NCBI GenBank assembly: GCA_963680875.1 | Contig: OY804576.1 | Location: forward strand, 76,885,668-76,949,667 | From: Bathymodiolus brooksi | Lineage: Eukaryota; Mollusca; Bivalvia; Mytilida; Modiolidae | Reading direction: 5' to 3' | DNA: 64,000 bases | Notes under the pieces: model-generated | What the model was told of the DNA's origin: nothing | The model's input: only the letters and a program-made list of their open reading frames with translations | The model's database searches: none | Shown here: positions 25,846 to 39,300 of the stretch, piece by piece | Layout: every line of letters starts with the position of its first letter | Position numbering within the stretch: the stretch's first letter is position 1 | Translations under genes and position numbers: made by a program

Positions 25846-25977
25846 CTCTGCAAGGTAATCTCATTGAGATTAGACTTTTGAAGAAATTTTCTGCCCTGTA
25901 TGCCCAGGCTGGAGATGCAATGTACAGTACAGAAAATGTCTTCAGAATTCTAATTTGAACGAGATTACTCTGCAATG
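25846..25977. mobile_element. Imperfect foldback, ~130 bp
   Basis: Left arm CTGCAAGGTAATCTCATTGA, then TTAGACTTTTGAAGAAATTTTCTG in shorter words. It pairs with the right arm whose complement reads TTGCAGAGTAATCTCGTTCA and AATTCTGAAGACATTTTCTG. The loop is near GGCTGGAGATGC. A small non-autonomous foldback element. Confidence 0.6.
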
Positions 25978-26049
25978 TAGTGCCCCAACGCAATGAATGA
26001 GAATTTCACAAATGTCGACCCTGATTGACATGGCAAAGAATCCCATGTA

Positions 26050-26108
26050 CAAACACGGGGCTTGTTACGATTTTTTTTAATCCCTCGACTACTCTAAAAG
26101 TGGTTTTT
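26050..26108 (+). repeat. Left arm of a hairpin split by HLE E5/E6
   Basis: TAATCCCTCGACTACTCTAA with upstream GCTTGTTACGATTTT is the inverted complement of 29816-29870. The arm ends at CTAAAAGTGGTTTTT, immediately before E5. Confidence 0.8.
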
Positions 26109-28399
26109 AGCTCACCTGACCCAAAGGGTCAGGTGAGCTATTGCCATCACTTGGCGTCCGTCGTCGTCGTACGTCGTAAACTTTTTCAAAAATCTTCTCC
26201 TCTGAAAGTGCTAGACCAATGGAAACCAAACTTGGTCTGAATCATCACTAGGGTGTCTAGTTTCAAAATTGTGTCCGGTGATGCTGTGCACCAACCAACA
26301 TGGCCGCTGTTACTAAAAATAGAACATATGGTAAAATTGCAGGTTTTGGGTAATAACTCAAAAACCGTTAATAATATAAAAAATCTGACATGGGGTAAAA
26401 ATGATCAGCACATCAAGATCTACCTACCCTGCAATTTTGAAGTAAATCTGATTGCCCTTTTTTCATCAAATTTGTAAAATTTTAATACTTTTCGTCTTAT
26501 ATTTCAAAAACTATTGAGATAAAGGTTAACTTTAAATTGCAAAAATGTGCAGCATATCAAGATCTACCCACCCTGCAATTTTGAAGTAAATCCCATTACC
26601 CATTTTGGAGTTATTTCCCTTTTTTCATCAAATTTTCAAAATTTTAATACTTTTCGTCCTTTATTTCAAAAACTATAAGAGACAGATGGTAAGTTGAAAC
26701 TGCAAACATGTTCAGCATGTCAAAATCTACATACCCTGCAATTTTGAAGTAAATTTGATTACCCATCTTGGAGTTATTGCCCTTTTTTCATCAATTTTTT
26801 TTTCTAATTTTAATACTTTTCGTCTTATATTTCAAAAACTATTTAGAGATAGATGTTAAGTTTAAATAGCAAAAATGTGCAGCATGTCAAGATCTACCTA
26901 CCCTGCAATTTTGAAGTAAATCCCATTACCCATTTTGACCGATTATGCAAATTAGAAAAAAGGGGGGATGAAATTAAAAAAAAATCTTCTCCTCTGAAAC
27001 TACTGAGCCAATTTCAACCAAACTTTGCTGAAATGATCCTTAGGTGGTCCCCTTTCAAAATTGTGTCCGTCAGCGCCGTCCTGTATCCAAGATGGCCGCC
27101 ATTACTAAAAATATAAATTTCCTCAAATGGCCAAAACTGCTCTATTTTAAGCCAGAAAGTGCCCAAATTTGAACTGCATAAGCATAATGATGAGCTTTTT
27201 AACATATATTACGGGATTTTTTATGAACTTTGAACTTTTGCCGATTTTGACCGATTATGCAAATTAGAAAAAAGGGGGGATGAAATTAAAAAAATTTCTT
27301 CTCCTCTGAAACTACTGAGCCAATCTCAACCAAACTTTGCTGAAATGATCCTTGGGTGGTCCCCTTTCAAAATTGTGTCCGTCAGCGCCGTCCTGTATCC
27401 AAGATGGCCGCCATTACTAAAAATATAAATTTCCTCAAATGGCCAAAACTGCTCTATTTTAAGCCAGAAAGTGCCCAAATTTGAACTGCGTAAGCATAAT
27501 GATGAGCTTTTTAACATATATTACGGGATTTTTTATGAACTTTGAACTTTTGCCTATTTTGACCGATTATGCAAATTAGAAAAAAGGGGGGGATGAAATT
27601 AAAAAAAAATCTTCTCCTCTGAAACTACTGAGCCAATCTCAACCAAACTGTGCTGAAATGATTCTTGGGTGGTCCTCTTCCAAAATTGTGTCCGGCATTT
27701 CAGAACACCGACCAAGATGGCCGCCACAGCCGAACTTAATTTAACATAGGACCCTATGGGAAATTCCCATAAAAATCTTCTTGTCTGAAACCATTTCTCA
27801 ATAAGAACAAAATTTTGATGAAATAGTCATTGGATGGTTCTCTTCCAAAAATGTGTCCGGCGGTTCGGCCCTTCGAACAAGATGGCCCCCACAGCCGAAC
27901 TTAGCTTAACATAGGACCCTATGGGAAATTCACATAAAAATCTTCTCCTCAGAAACCACTGGGCCAATTGCAATCAAACTTTTGTTGAATGATCCTTGGA
28001 TGGCCCCCTTCCAAAATTGTGTCCGGTGATCCCGACTTCCAACCAAGATGGCCACCAGGCTAAAAATAGAAAAAAGGGGTGATGAAATTATTCCTCTTGA
28101 AATGCATTTTTTTGTTGACTCACTGCTTTTGGTTACTCAAATAATCAAAGGGAAGCAACTCTATTACAAAATGTGAAGTAGGAAAAGCAAAATTTTAAGA
28201 ATCATTGACATATGTTTTTTTACAGCAATTTTGATAATTTACATTAAAGGGGGAACCCCCTGCCCAATTTTTTTTGTAGAAAGAGTCTGCAATGACGAAG
28301 GCTACATTTGTTAATTTTTTTAACCGAAGTTATCAAGTTTTATTGACTGATGTTGTTATTATACCCAGGTGAGCTATACAGGCTCCTGGGAGCCTCTAG
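26109..28399 (+). mobile_element. HLE copy E5, plus orientation
   Basis: Complete: 5' hairpin CACCTGACCC/GGGTCAGGTG at 26113-26136, a CGTCGT-rich stretch, and three repeats of the TACCCTGCAATTTTGAAGTA module (26400-26930). Then two full 312-bp cores (26970-27600), a CATAGGACCCTATG module (27700-27930), the word CCCAGGTGAGC, and the terminal AGGCTCCTGGGAGCCTCTAG ending 28399. Non-coding. Confidence 0.85.
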
Positions 28400-28402
28400 T
28401 TT

Positions 28403-29816
28403 AGCTCACCTTATGGGTCAGGTGAGCTATTGCACCACTGAGCGTCCGTCGTCCATCCGTCCGTTAACTTTTCACATTTTAATCAACTCATCTGAAGCCA
28501 CTGGGCCAATTTGAACCAAACTTTGGTGGAATGGTCCTTTGGTGGTCCCCTTTCAGAATTGTGTCTGATGACCCCGACCACCAACCAAGATGTCCACCAG
28601 TACTAAAAATAGAAAATTCAGCAAAAAATCAAATAAAAATGTTCTCCTCTAAAACTACTTGGCCATTTGGGACCAAACTTTGGTGGAATGGTCCTTAGGT
28701 GGTCCCCTTTCAGAATTGTGTTTGACGACCCTGGCCGCCAACCAAGATGGCTGCTGTTACTAAAAATAGAAAATTCAGCAAAAAATGAATTAAAAAATCT
28801 TCTCCTGAAACTGCTTGGCCAATCTGGACCAAACCTTGGTGGAATGGTCCTTATGTGGTCCCCTTTCAGAATTGTGTCCGACGACATTGACCACCAACCA
28901 AGATGGCCACCGTTACTAAAAACATAACTGAATTCAAACATAGGGTTGTGACATATCATAAGACTCAAAATGGAAAATGCTGTTGAGATGTGAGGTCAGT
29001 TGTTCATTATAGGATTCAGGTAGCAATATTTTCCCCAAAATGACTACTGTTACTAAAATTAGAACTAAATGTAAACATAGGCTTGTGACATAATAAATCA
29101 TAAGACTTGAAATGGAGAGTTCTGTTGAGGCATGATTATCAGTTGTTCATTATAGCATTTGGGTAGCAATATTTGCCCCAAAAGAACTACCAGGAGAGTC
29201 CTTGCATGGTCCCTTTTCAAAATTGTGTTCAGCAGCCGTGCCCTCCATCCAAGAGGGGTGCTGTTACTAAAAATAGAAATTTCTAGAAATTGCTAAAACC
29301 ACTATATTTATCGTCACCTTTTTCGACAATGGAATGACAGCTGGTCATGATTTAGCCCCAGTTGTAATAGTTATTGTGTAAGTTTTAATAAATTCAACCA
29401 GAGCAAATTCCTTCAAAAATCTTCTTGTCTGCAACCGCTGAATCAATTACCACCAAATTTTGCTGAAATGGTCATTTGATGGTCCCCTTTCATAATTGTA
29501 TCTGATGATCCCATTTCCCAACCAAGCTGGCTGCTACAACTGAACTTAGTTTCACATAGGACCCTTTGAGAAACTCACTTAAAAATCTTGTGTGCAACAG
29601 CAGAATCAAATGTCGCCAAATTTTGCTAAAATGGTCTTTGGATGGTCCCCTTAGTCTTTTAAATTTGTATCCAATGATTGCACGTACCAACCAAGATGGC
29701 TGCAGTAGCCAAACTTAACTGTACTTAGTTTTACATACAAACCTTTTTCACATGTTTTAATGAGAGCAGCGTTGAGCCAGGTGAGCGATTGATTACAGGC
29801 TCCTGGGAGCCTCTAG
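28403..29816 (+). mobile_element. HLE copy E6, plus orientation
   Basis: Starts three bases after E5 with AGCTCACCTTATGGGTCAGG, a 5' hairpin with a degraded left stem. Contains three cores of about 170 bp (28480-28930) with CCAACCAAGATG words, then a diverged stretch, and ends AGGCTCCTGGGAGCCTCTAG at 29816. Tandem with E5 in the same orientation. Confidence 0.85.
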
Positions 29817-29870
29817 TTTAGAGTAGTCGAGGGATTAAACAAAATTGTAACAAGCACCTGTGGTACAAAT
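29817..29870 (+). repeat. Right arm of the hairpin split by HLE E5/E6
   Basis: TTTAGAGTAGTCGAGGGATT followed by AATTGTAACAAGCACCTG is the inverted complement of 26050-26108. Removing E5 and E6 restores a hairpin of about 22 perfect base pairs around a GTGG loop, with weaker pairing farther out. Confidence 0.8.
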
Positions 29871-30428
29871 GCTTTGAATGTATGCAAATTATATGACCAA
29901 ATAAGGATAGGAGTCAAATAAAATTAGCATCGTGAAAATTTAATTAAAAAAAATCTATTTATGCCATAGATGGTAAATCAAGGTTTATTTTTGACAAATT
30001 CAACTTCAGTTTAAAATATAAATTAAAAGTTACCACTATCATTTATCTATATAATTTAATTCGTCAAAATAAAATTGTGTAGAAATTGAGGGGAAATAAT
30101 TTTGCTGGAAAATTACAATATTCAACTTCCGATATGAGAATCATAGATTGTTAACAGATTGAGAGTTACCTTTATTGGTAATTAATTAGGTCTTAAAGGG
30201 TCAATATATTACTTCCATAACAGTCCATGAGATGATTATACAGATATAAAATGAAATAATTAGTTGTTGACAAAGCACAGAAAACTGAAGATTGAGCAAT
30301 ACGAACCCCACTAAAAACATCTGTGGTAAACTCAGGTGCTGCATAGGAGTCTGTGGTTCCTGCTTCACTACTACCATCTCAGGGGTGTAGGATCTGAGGC
30401 AATTTGAAAAACTATTTTTCCCCTTTTT
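29871..30428. other. AT-rich spacer
   Basis: No gene, repeat end or motif recognised. Confidence 0.5.
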
Positions 30429-32697
30429 AGCTCACCTGGCCTTTAGGCCATGTGAGCTATTGTCATCACTTTTCGTCCGTCGTCTGTCGTCCGTCCGTCA
30501 ACATTTCACATTTTAATCTTCTCCTCAGAAACCACTGGACCAATTGCAACCAAACTTTGGTGGAATGGTCCTTGGACGGCCCCCTTTCAAATTTGTGTCC
30601 GGTGATCCCGACTTCTAACCAAGATGGCCGCCAAGCTAAAAATAGAAAAAAGGGGGGATGAAATTTTAATTGTCCATTGCTGCTTTAGTGTAAGTCAAAA
30701 TGAGCTGAAATTTTAACTGCAGCTACATGGGAAGAAGTAGTTTAACATATATTCCGGGTTTTTCTGTGAAATTTTTCTTTCAGCCGATATATACCGATTA
30801 TGCAAATTAGGCATATTTTGATAAAAGATCACATTGAAATCTTCTCCTCTGCAACCGCTGAACCAAATTAAATCAAACCTGGCAGGGATGGTCCCTGGGT
30901 GGGTCCCTTTCAAAATTGTGTCCGACAGCCCCGCCCTCCATTCAAGATGGCCGCTGTTACTAAAAATAGAAATTTTTTCAAATGGCCAAAACTGCTCTAT
31001 TTTATGCCAGAATGTGCCCAAATTTGAACTGTATAAGCATAATGATGAGCTTTTCAGCATGTGTGACAGGATTTTTTATGAACTTTGAACTTTTGCAGAT
31101 TTTGACCGATTATGCAAATTAGAAAAAAGGGGGTATGAAATTTAAAAAAAATCTTCTCCTCTGAAACTACTGAGCCAATCTCAACCAAACTTCGCTGAAA
31201 TGATTCTTGGATGGCCCCCTTCCAAAATTGTGTCCGGTGATCCCGACTTCCAACCAAGATGGCCGCCAAGCTCAAAATAGAAAAAAGGGGGGATGAAATT
31301 TTAATTGTCCATTGCTGCTTTAGTGTAAGTCAAAATGAGCTGAAATTATAACTGCAGCTACATGGCAAGAAGTAGTTTAGCATATATTCCGTATTTTTCT
31401 GTGAAATTTTTCTTTCAGCCGATATATACCGATTATGCAAATTAGGCATATTTTGATAAAAGATCGCATTGAAATCTTCTCCTCTGAAACCGCTGAACCA
31501 AATTAAACCAAACCTGGCAGGGATGGTCCCTGGGTGGGTCCCTTTCAAAATTGTGTCCGACAGCCCCGCCCTCCATTCAAGATGGCCACTGTTACTAAAA
31601 ATAGAAATTTCTTCAAATGGCCAAAACTGCTCTATTTTAAGCCAGAATGTGCCCAAATTTGAACTGTATAAGCATAATGATGAGCTTTTTAACATGTATT
31701 ACAGGATTTTGACCGATTATGCAAATTAGAAAAAAGGGGGGATGAAATTTTAAAAAAATCTTCTCCTCTGAAACTACTGAGCCAATCTCAACCAAACTTT
31801 GCTGAAATGATTCTTGGGTGGCCCCCTTCCAAAATTGTGTCCGGTGATCCCGACTTCCAACCAAGATGGCCGCCAAGCTCAAAATAGAAAAGGGGGGATG
31901 AAATTTTAATTGTCCATTGCTGCTTTAGTGTAAGTCAAAATGAGCTGAAATTTTAACTGCAGCTACATGGCAAGAAGTAGTTTAGCCTATATTACGGGTT
32001 TTTCTGTGAAATTTTTCTTTCATCCGATATATACCGATTATGCAAATTAGGCATGTTTTGATAAAAGATCGCATTTAAATCTTCTCCTCTGAAACCGCTG
32101 AACCAAATTAAACCAAACCTTGCAGGGATGGTCCCTGGGTGGTTCCCTTTCAAAATTGTGTCCGACAGCCCCGCCCTGCATTCAAGATGGCTGCTGTTAC
32201 TAAAAATAGAAATTTCTTCAATTGTCCATTGCTGCTTTAGTATAAGTCAAAATGAGCTCAAATTTAAACTGCAGCTACATGGCAAGGAGTAGTTTAGTAT
32301 ATGTTCGGGTTTTTTTTTTAAATTTTTCTTTCAGCCGATTTATACTGATTATGCAAATTAGGCATATTTTGATAAAACATCACATTTAAATCTTCTCCTC
32401 TGAAACCGCTGAACCAAATTTGTGTCTGGTGGTCCCGGACTCTGACCAAGATGGCTGCACAGCTGTACTTAGTTTAACATAGGACCCTATGGGAAATTCA
32501 CATAAAAACCATCTTGTCTGGAACCAGTAGCTCAATTAAAACCAAACTTTGATGGAATAGTCATTGGATGGTCCTCTTCCAAAATGGTGTCCGGCAGTTG
32601 CGCTCTCCCGCCAAGATGGCCGCCACAGTGCAGTTGCATTGTTATTGAAAGCAGCTTTGATCCAGGTGAGCGATTACAGGCTCCTGGGAGCCTCTGG
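30429..32697 (+). mobile_element. HLE copy E7, plus orientation
   Basis: Starts AGCTCACCTGGCCTTTAGGC (5' hairpin GGCCTTTAGGCC) and ends AGGCTCCTGGGAGCCTCTGG at 32697. The interior alternates two core types: a ~306-bp type with AACTGCAGCTACATGG and GGGATGGTCCCTGGGTGG (30700, 31350, 31960, 32270), and the AGCATAATGATGAGCTTTT type. Followed directly by the 24-bp minisatellite. Confidence 0.85.
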
Positions 32698-32863
32698 TAT
32701 TGGAGTTATCTCCCTTTTTTATATTGGAGTTATCTCCCTTTTTTAGATTGGAGTTATCTCCCTTTTTTATATTGGAGTTACCTCCCTTTTTTATATTGGA
32801 GTTATCTCCCTTTTTTATATTGGAGTTACCTCCCTTTTTTATATTGAAGTTATCTCCCTTTTT
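32698..32863 (+). repeat. 24-bp minisatellite, short plus-orientation block
   Basis: Seven units of the form TATTGGAGTTATCTCCCTTT plus TTTA, with T/C variation in GTTA(T/C)C. It lies exactly between HLE E7 and E8 and is a fragment of the main array at 34434-43620 separated by the E8 insertion. Confidence 0.95.
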
Positions 32864-34433
32864 AGTTCACCTGGACCAAAGGTCCATGTGAACTATTGCC
32901 ATCACTTGGCGTCCGTCGTCCGTCGTCTGTAAGCTTTTCACATTTCAAGCTTCTTCTCCGAAATCACTTGGCCGATTGGAACCAAACTTAGCAGGAATGT
33001 TTCTTGGTTGGTCCTCTACAAAGTTACTGTTTTTCGTTCCAGTCGGATATTCAATATGGCTGCCAGGGCCAATAATATGCTCTGATTGGCTGAAATTTCA
33101 AAGATCTTCTTCTCTGAAACTAATGAACTGACTGAACCCAAACTGTAAATGAATGATCATTGGAATGTCCTTTACCAAGTTTCTGTTTTTCATGCCGATC
33201 GGAAATCCAAGATGGGCGCCATCGCAGGACATAGATTAACATTGGACCCTATGGGAAAATGTTCAAATGCCTTCTTTTCAGAAACTACAAATATGATTAA
33301 AGCCAAACTGTACATGAATGTTCATTGGACGGTCTTCTACAATCTCAAGGTTTTTTGTTCCGATATGAAATTCAAAATGGTGGCTACGGCAGGACTTAGT
33401 TTAACATTGGACCCTAAGGGAAAAATGTTTCAAAATGCTTCTTCTCTGAAACCACTTGGACAGTTGAAACCAAATTGCCCAGGAATGATCATTGGAAGGT
33501 CCTCTACAAAGTCTCTGTTTTTTATGCCGATCGGAAATCCAAGATGGCCGCCATCGCAGGACATAGATTAACATTGGACCCTATGGGAAAATGTTCAAAT
33601 GCCTTCTTCTCAGAAACTACAAATATGATTAAAGCCAAACTGTACATGAATGTTCATTAGATGGTCCTCTACAAACTTTACGTTTTTTGTTCCGGTATGA
33701 AATTCAAAATGGCGGCTACGGCAGGACTTAGTTTAACATTGGACCCTATGGGAAAAATGTTTCAAAACGCTTCTTCTCTGAAACCACTTGGACAATTGAA
33801 ACCAAACTGCCCAGAAATGATCATTGGAAGGTCCTCTACAAAGTTTATGTTTTTTAAGTCGATCGGAAATCCAAGATGGCCGCCACCGCAATACATAGAT
33901 TAACATTGGACCCTATGGGAAAATGTTCAAATGCCTTCTTCTCAGAAACTACAAATATTATTAAAGCCAAACTGTACATGAATGTTCATTAGATGGTCCT
34001 CTACAAACTTTACGTTTTTTGTTCCGATATGAAATTCAAAATGGCGGCTACGGCAGGACTTAGTTTAACATTGGACCCTATGGGAAAAATGTTTCAAAAC
34101 GCTTCTTCTCTGAAACCAAACTGCCCAGGAATGATCATTGGAAGGTCCTCTGTTTTTTATGCCGATCGGAAATCCAAGATGGCTGCCACCACAGGTCATA
34201 GTATTAACAGAGGACCATATCGGGAAAATACAGAAATATCTTCTTCTCTGAAGCTATTGCACTGATTGAACCTAAACTATGCATCAATCATTGGAAGGTC
34301 CTTTACAAACTTTGTGTTTTTTATGTTGATCGTAATTCCAAGATGACTACCACTGCAGGACATAGTTTTTACATAGGACCAATTGGTTTTTTTTATAACC
34401 AGGTGAACGATACAGGCTCTTGAAAGCCTCTGG
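32864..34433 (+). mobile_element. HLE copy E8, plus orientation, inside the minisatellite
   Basis: Starts AGTTCACCTGGACCAAAGGT (hairpin GGACC/GGTCC) and ends AGGCTCTTGAAAGCCTCTGG at 34433. The core differs from other copies: CATTGGACCCTATGGGAAAA and AAATCCAAGATGG.CGCCA recur about every 330 bp or its half (33180-34200). Minisatellite units of the same strand flank both sides, so E8 inserted into the array. Confidence 0.9.
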
Positions 34434-36379
34434 TTTAATATTGGAGTTACCCCCCTTTTTATATTGGAGTTATCTCCCTTTTTTATATAGGAATTACCTC
34501 CCTTTTTTATATTGTAGTTACCTCCCTTTTTTATATTGGAGTTATCTCCCTTTTTTATATTGGAGTTATATCCCTTTTTTATATTGGAGTTATCTCCCTT
34601 TTTTAGATTGGAGTTATCTCCCTTTTTATATATTGGAGTTATCTCCCTTTTTTATATTGGAGTTACCTCCCTTTTTTATATTGGAGTTATCTCCCTTTTT
34701 TATATTGGAGTTACCTCCCTTTTTTATATTGAAGTTATCTCCCTTTTTTAATATTGGAGTTACCTCCCTTTTTTATATTGGAGTTACCTCCCTTTTTATA
34801 TATTGGAGTTATCTCCCTTTTTTATATTGGAGTTACCTCCCTTTTTTATATTGGAGTTACCTCCCTTTTTATATTGGAGTTATCTCCCTTTTTTAATATT
34901 GGAGTTACCTCCCTTTTTTATATTGGAGTTATCTCCCTTTTTTATATAGGAGTTATCTCCCTTTTTTATATTGGAGTTATCTCCCTTTTTTATATTGGAG
35001 TTATCTCCCTTTTTTATATTGGAGTTACCTCCCTTTTTTATATTGGAGTTATCTCCCTTTTTTATATTGGAGTTATCTCCCTTTTTTATATTGGAGTTAT
35101 CTCCCTTTTTATATTGGAGTTACCTCCCTTTTTTATATTGGAGTTATCTCCCTTTTTTATATTGGAGTTATCTCCCTTTTTATATTGGAGTTATATCCCT
35201 TTTTTATATTGGAGTTACCTCCCCTTTTTATATTGGAGTTACCTCCCTTTTTTATATTGGAGTTATCTCCCTTTTTTAATATTGGAGTTACCTCCCTTTT
35301 TTATATTGGAGTTATCTCCCTTTTTTATATTGGAGTTATCTCCCTTTTTATATTGGAGTTACCTCCCTTTTTTATATTGGAGTTACCTCCCTTTTTTTAT
35401 ATTGGAGTTACCTCCCTTTTTTATATTGGAGTTACCTCCCTTTTTATATATTGGAGTTATCTCCCTTTTTTATATTGGAGTTACCTCCCTTTTTTATATT
35501 GGAGTTACCTCCCTTTTTATATTGGAGTTATCTCCCTTTTTTAATATTGGAGTTACCTCCCTTTTTTATATTGGAGTTATCTCCCTTTTTATATAGGAGT
35601 TATCTACCTTTTTTATATTGGAGTTATCTCCCTTTTTTATACTGGAGTTACCTCCCTTTTTTATATTGGAGTTACCTCCCTTTTTTATATTGGAGTTACC
35701 TCCCTTTTTTATATTGGAGTTATCTCCCTTTTTTAATATTGGAGTTACCTCCCTTTTTTATATTGGAGTTATCTCCCTTTTTATATTGGAGTTATCTCCC
35801 TTTTTTTATATTGGAGTTCTCTCCCTTTTTATATTGGAGTTATCTCCCTTTTTATATATTGGAGTTATCTCCCTTTTTTATATTGGAGTTACCTCCCTTT
35901 TTTATATTGGAGTTACCTCCCTTTTTATATTGGAGTTATCTCCCTTTTTTAATATTGGAGTTACCTCCCTTTTTTATATTGGAGTTATCTCCCTTTTTAT
36001 ATAGGAGTTATCTCCCTTTTTTATATTGGAGTTATCTCCCTTTTTTATATAGGAGTTACCTCCCTTTTTATATTGGAGTTACCTCTCTTTTTTATATTGG
36101 AGTTATCTCCCTTTTTTATATTGGAGTTACCTCCCTTTTTATATTGGAGTTATCTCCCTTTTTTATATTGGAGTTATCTCCCTTTTTATATTGGAGTTAC
36201 CTCCCTTTTTTATATTGGAGTTATCTCCCTTTTTTATTTTGGAGTTATCTCCCTTTTTTATATTGGAGTTATCTCCCTTTTTTATATTGGAGTTGTCTCC
36301 CTTTTTTATATAGGAGTTACCTCCCCCTTTTTTTTGAGTTATCTCCCTTTTTTATATTGGAGTTATCTCCCTTTTTATA
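34434..36379 (+). repeat. 24-bp minisatellite, plus-orientation block (~81 units)
   Basis: Units TATTGGAGTTATCTCCCTTT + TTTA (23-25 bp), with C or T in GTTA(C/T)CTCC and 5-7 T. Each unit holds a GGAG....CTCC inverted repeat with a 4-base loop. Because 24 is divisible by 3 and this strand lacks stops in all three frames, it yields long overlapping open frames (ILELSPFF, YWSYLPFL, IGVISLFY). These are by-products and not genes: there is no codon signal, and base changes are equally frequent in all frames. Confidence 0.95.
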
Positions 36380-39300
36380 TAGAAAAAGGGAGATAACTCC
36401 AATATAAAAAAGGGAGATAACTCCAATATAAAAAAGGGAGGTAACTCAATATAAAAAAAGGGAGGTAACTCCAATATAAAAAAGGGAGATAACTCCAATA
36501 TAAAAAAGGGAGGTAACTCCAATATTTAAAAAAGGGAGATAACTCCAATATAAAAAAGGGAGATAACTCCAATATAAGAAAGGGAGCTAACTCCAATATA
36601 AAAAAGGGAGATAACTCCAATATAAAAAAGGGAGATAACTCCAATATAAAAAAGGGAGATAACTCCAATATAAAAAAGGGAGATAACTCCAATATAAAAA
36701 AAGGGAGATAACTCCAATATAAAAAAGGGAGGTAACTCCAATATAAAAAAGGGAGATAACTCCAATATAAAAAAGGGAGATAACTCCAATATAAGAAAGA
36801 GAGATAACTCCAATATAAAAAAGGGAGATAACTCCAATATAAAAAAGGGAGATAACTCCAATATAAAAAAGGGAGATAACTCCAATATAAAAAAGGGAGG
36901 TAACTCCAATATAAAAAAGGGAGATAACTCCAATATAAAAAAGGGAGATAACTCCAATATAAAAAAGGGAGGTAACTGCAATATAAAAAAGGGAGGTAAC
37001 TCCAATATAAAAAAGGGAGATAACTCCAATATAGAAAAAGGGAGATAACTCCAATATAAGAAAGGGAGATAACTCCAATATAAAAAAGGGAGGTAACTCC
37101 AATATAAAAAGGGAGATAACTCCAATATAAAAAAGGGAGGTAACTCCAATATTAAAAAAGGGAGGTAACTCCAATATAAAAAAGGGAGGTAACTCCAATA
37201 TAAAAAGGGAGGTAACTCCAATATAAAAAAGGGAGGTAACTCCAATAAAAAAAAGGGAGGTAACTCCAATATAAAAAAGGGAGATAACTCCAATATAGAA
37301 AAAGGGAGATAACTCCAATATAAGAAAGGGAGATAACTCCAATATAAAAAGGGAGGTAACTCCAATATAAAAAGGGAGATAACTCCAATATAAAAAAAGG
37401 GAGATAACTCCAATATAAAAAAGGGAGGTAACTCCAATCTAAAAAAGGGAGATAACTCCAATATAAAAAAGGGAGGTAACTCCAATATAAAAAAGGGAGA
37501 TAACTCCAATATAAAAAAGGGAGGTAACTGCAATATAAAAAAGGGAGGTAACTCCAATATAAAAAAGGGAGATAACTCCAATATAAAAAAAGGGAGATAA
37601 CTCCAATATAGAAAAAGGGAGATAACTCCAATATAAAAAAGGGAGATAACTCCAATATAGAAAAAGGGAGATAACTCCAATATAAGAAAGGGAGATAACT
37701 CCAATATAAAAAAAGGGAGATAACTCCAATATAAAAAAGGGAGGTAACTCCAATCTAAAAAAGGGAGGTAACTCCAATATTAAAAAAAGGGAGATAACTC
37801 CAATATAAAAAAGGGAGATAACTCCAATATAAAAAAGGGAGGTAACTCCAATATAAAAAAGGGAGATAACTCCAATATAAAAAAGGGAGGTAACTGCAAT
37901 ATAAAAAAGGGAGGTAACTCCAATATAAAAAAGGGAGATAACTCCAATATAGAAAAAGGGAGATAACTCCAATATAAGAAAGGGAGATAACTCCAATATA
38001 AAAAAGGGAGGTAACTCCAATATAAAAAGGGAGATAACTCCAATATAAAAAAGGGAGGTAACTCCAATATTAAAAAAGGGAGGTAACTCCAATATAAAAA
38101 AGGGAGGTAACTCCAATATAAAAAAGGGAGGTAACTCCAATATAAAAAAGGGAGGTAACTCCAATAAAAAAAAGGGAGGTAACTCCAATATAAAAAAGGG
38201 AGATAACTCCAATATAGAAAAAGGGAGATAACTCCAATATAAGAAAGGGAGATAACTCCAATATAAAAAGGGAGGTAACTCCAATATAAAAAGGGAGATA
38301 ACTCCAATATAAAAAAAGGGAGATAACTCCAATATAAAAAAGGGAGGTAACTCCAATCTAAAAAAGGGAGATAACTCCAATATAAAAAAGGGAGGTAACT
38401 CCAATATAAAAAAGGGAGATAACTCCAATATAAAAAAGGGAGGTAACTGCAATATAAAAAAGGGAGGTAACTCCAATATAAAAAAGGGAGATAACTCCAA
38501 TATAAAAAAAGGGAGATAACTCCAATATAGAAAAAGGGAGATAACTCCAATATAAAAAAGGGAGATAACTCCAATATAGAAAAAGGGAGATAACTCCAAT
38601 ATAAGAAAGGGAGATAACTCCAATATAAAAAAAGGGAGATAACTCCAATATAAAAAAGGGAGGTAACTCCAATCTAAAAAAGGGAGGTAACTCCAATATT
38701 AAAAAAAGGGAGATAACTCCAATATAAAAAAGGGAGATAACTCCAATATAAAAAAGGGAGGTAACTCCAATATAAAAAAGGGAGATAACTCCAATATAAA
38801 AAAGGGAGGTAACTGCAATATAAAAAAGGGAGGTAACTCCAATATAAAAAGGGAGATAACTCCAATATAAAAAAAGGGAGATAACTCCAATATAGAAAAA
38901 GGGAGATAACTCCAATATAAAAAAGGGAGATAACTCCAATATAGAAAAAGGGAGATAACTCCAATATAAGAAAGGGAGATAACTCCAATATAAAAAAGGG
39001 AGATAACTCCAATATAAAAAAGGGAGGTAACTCCAATATAAAAAGGGAGGTAACTCCAATATAAAAAGGGAGATAACTCCAATATAAAAAAGGGAGATAA
39101 CTCCAATATAAAAAAGGGAGGTAACTCCAATCTAAAAAAGGGAGGTAACTCCAATATAAAAAGGGAGATAACTCCAATATAAAAAAAGGGAGATAACTCC
39201 AATATAAGAAAGGGAGATAACTCCAATATAAAAAAGGGAGATAACTCCAATATAAAAAAGGGAGATAACTCCAAAATAAAAAAAGGGAGGTAACTCCAAT

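Noticed and set aside
26109..26140. Rho-independent terminator or riboswitch-like hairpin
   Set aside because: The AGCTCACCTGACCC/GGGTCAGGTGAGCT stem next to T-runs resembles a bacterial terminator, but it is the terminal structure of an HLE in a eukaryotic genome.
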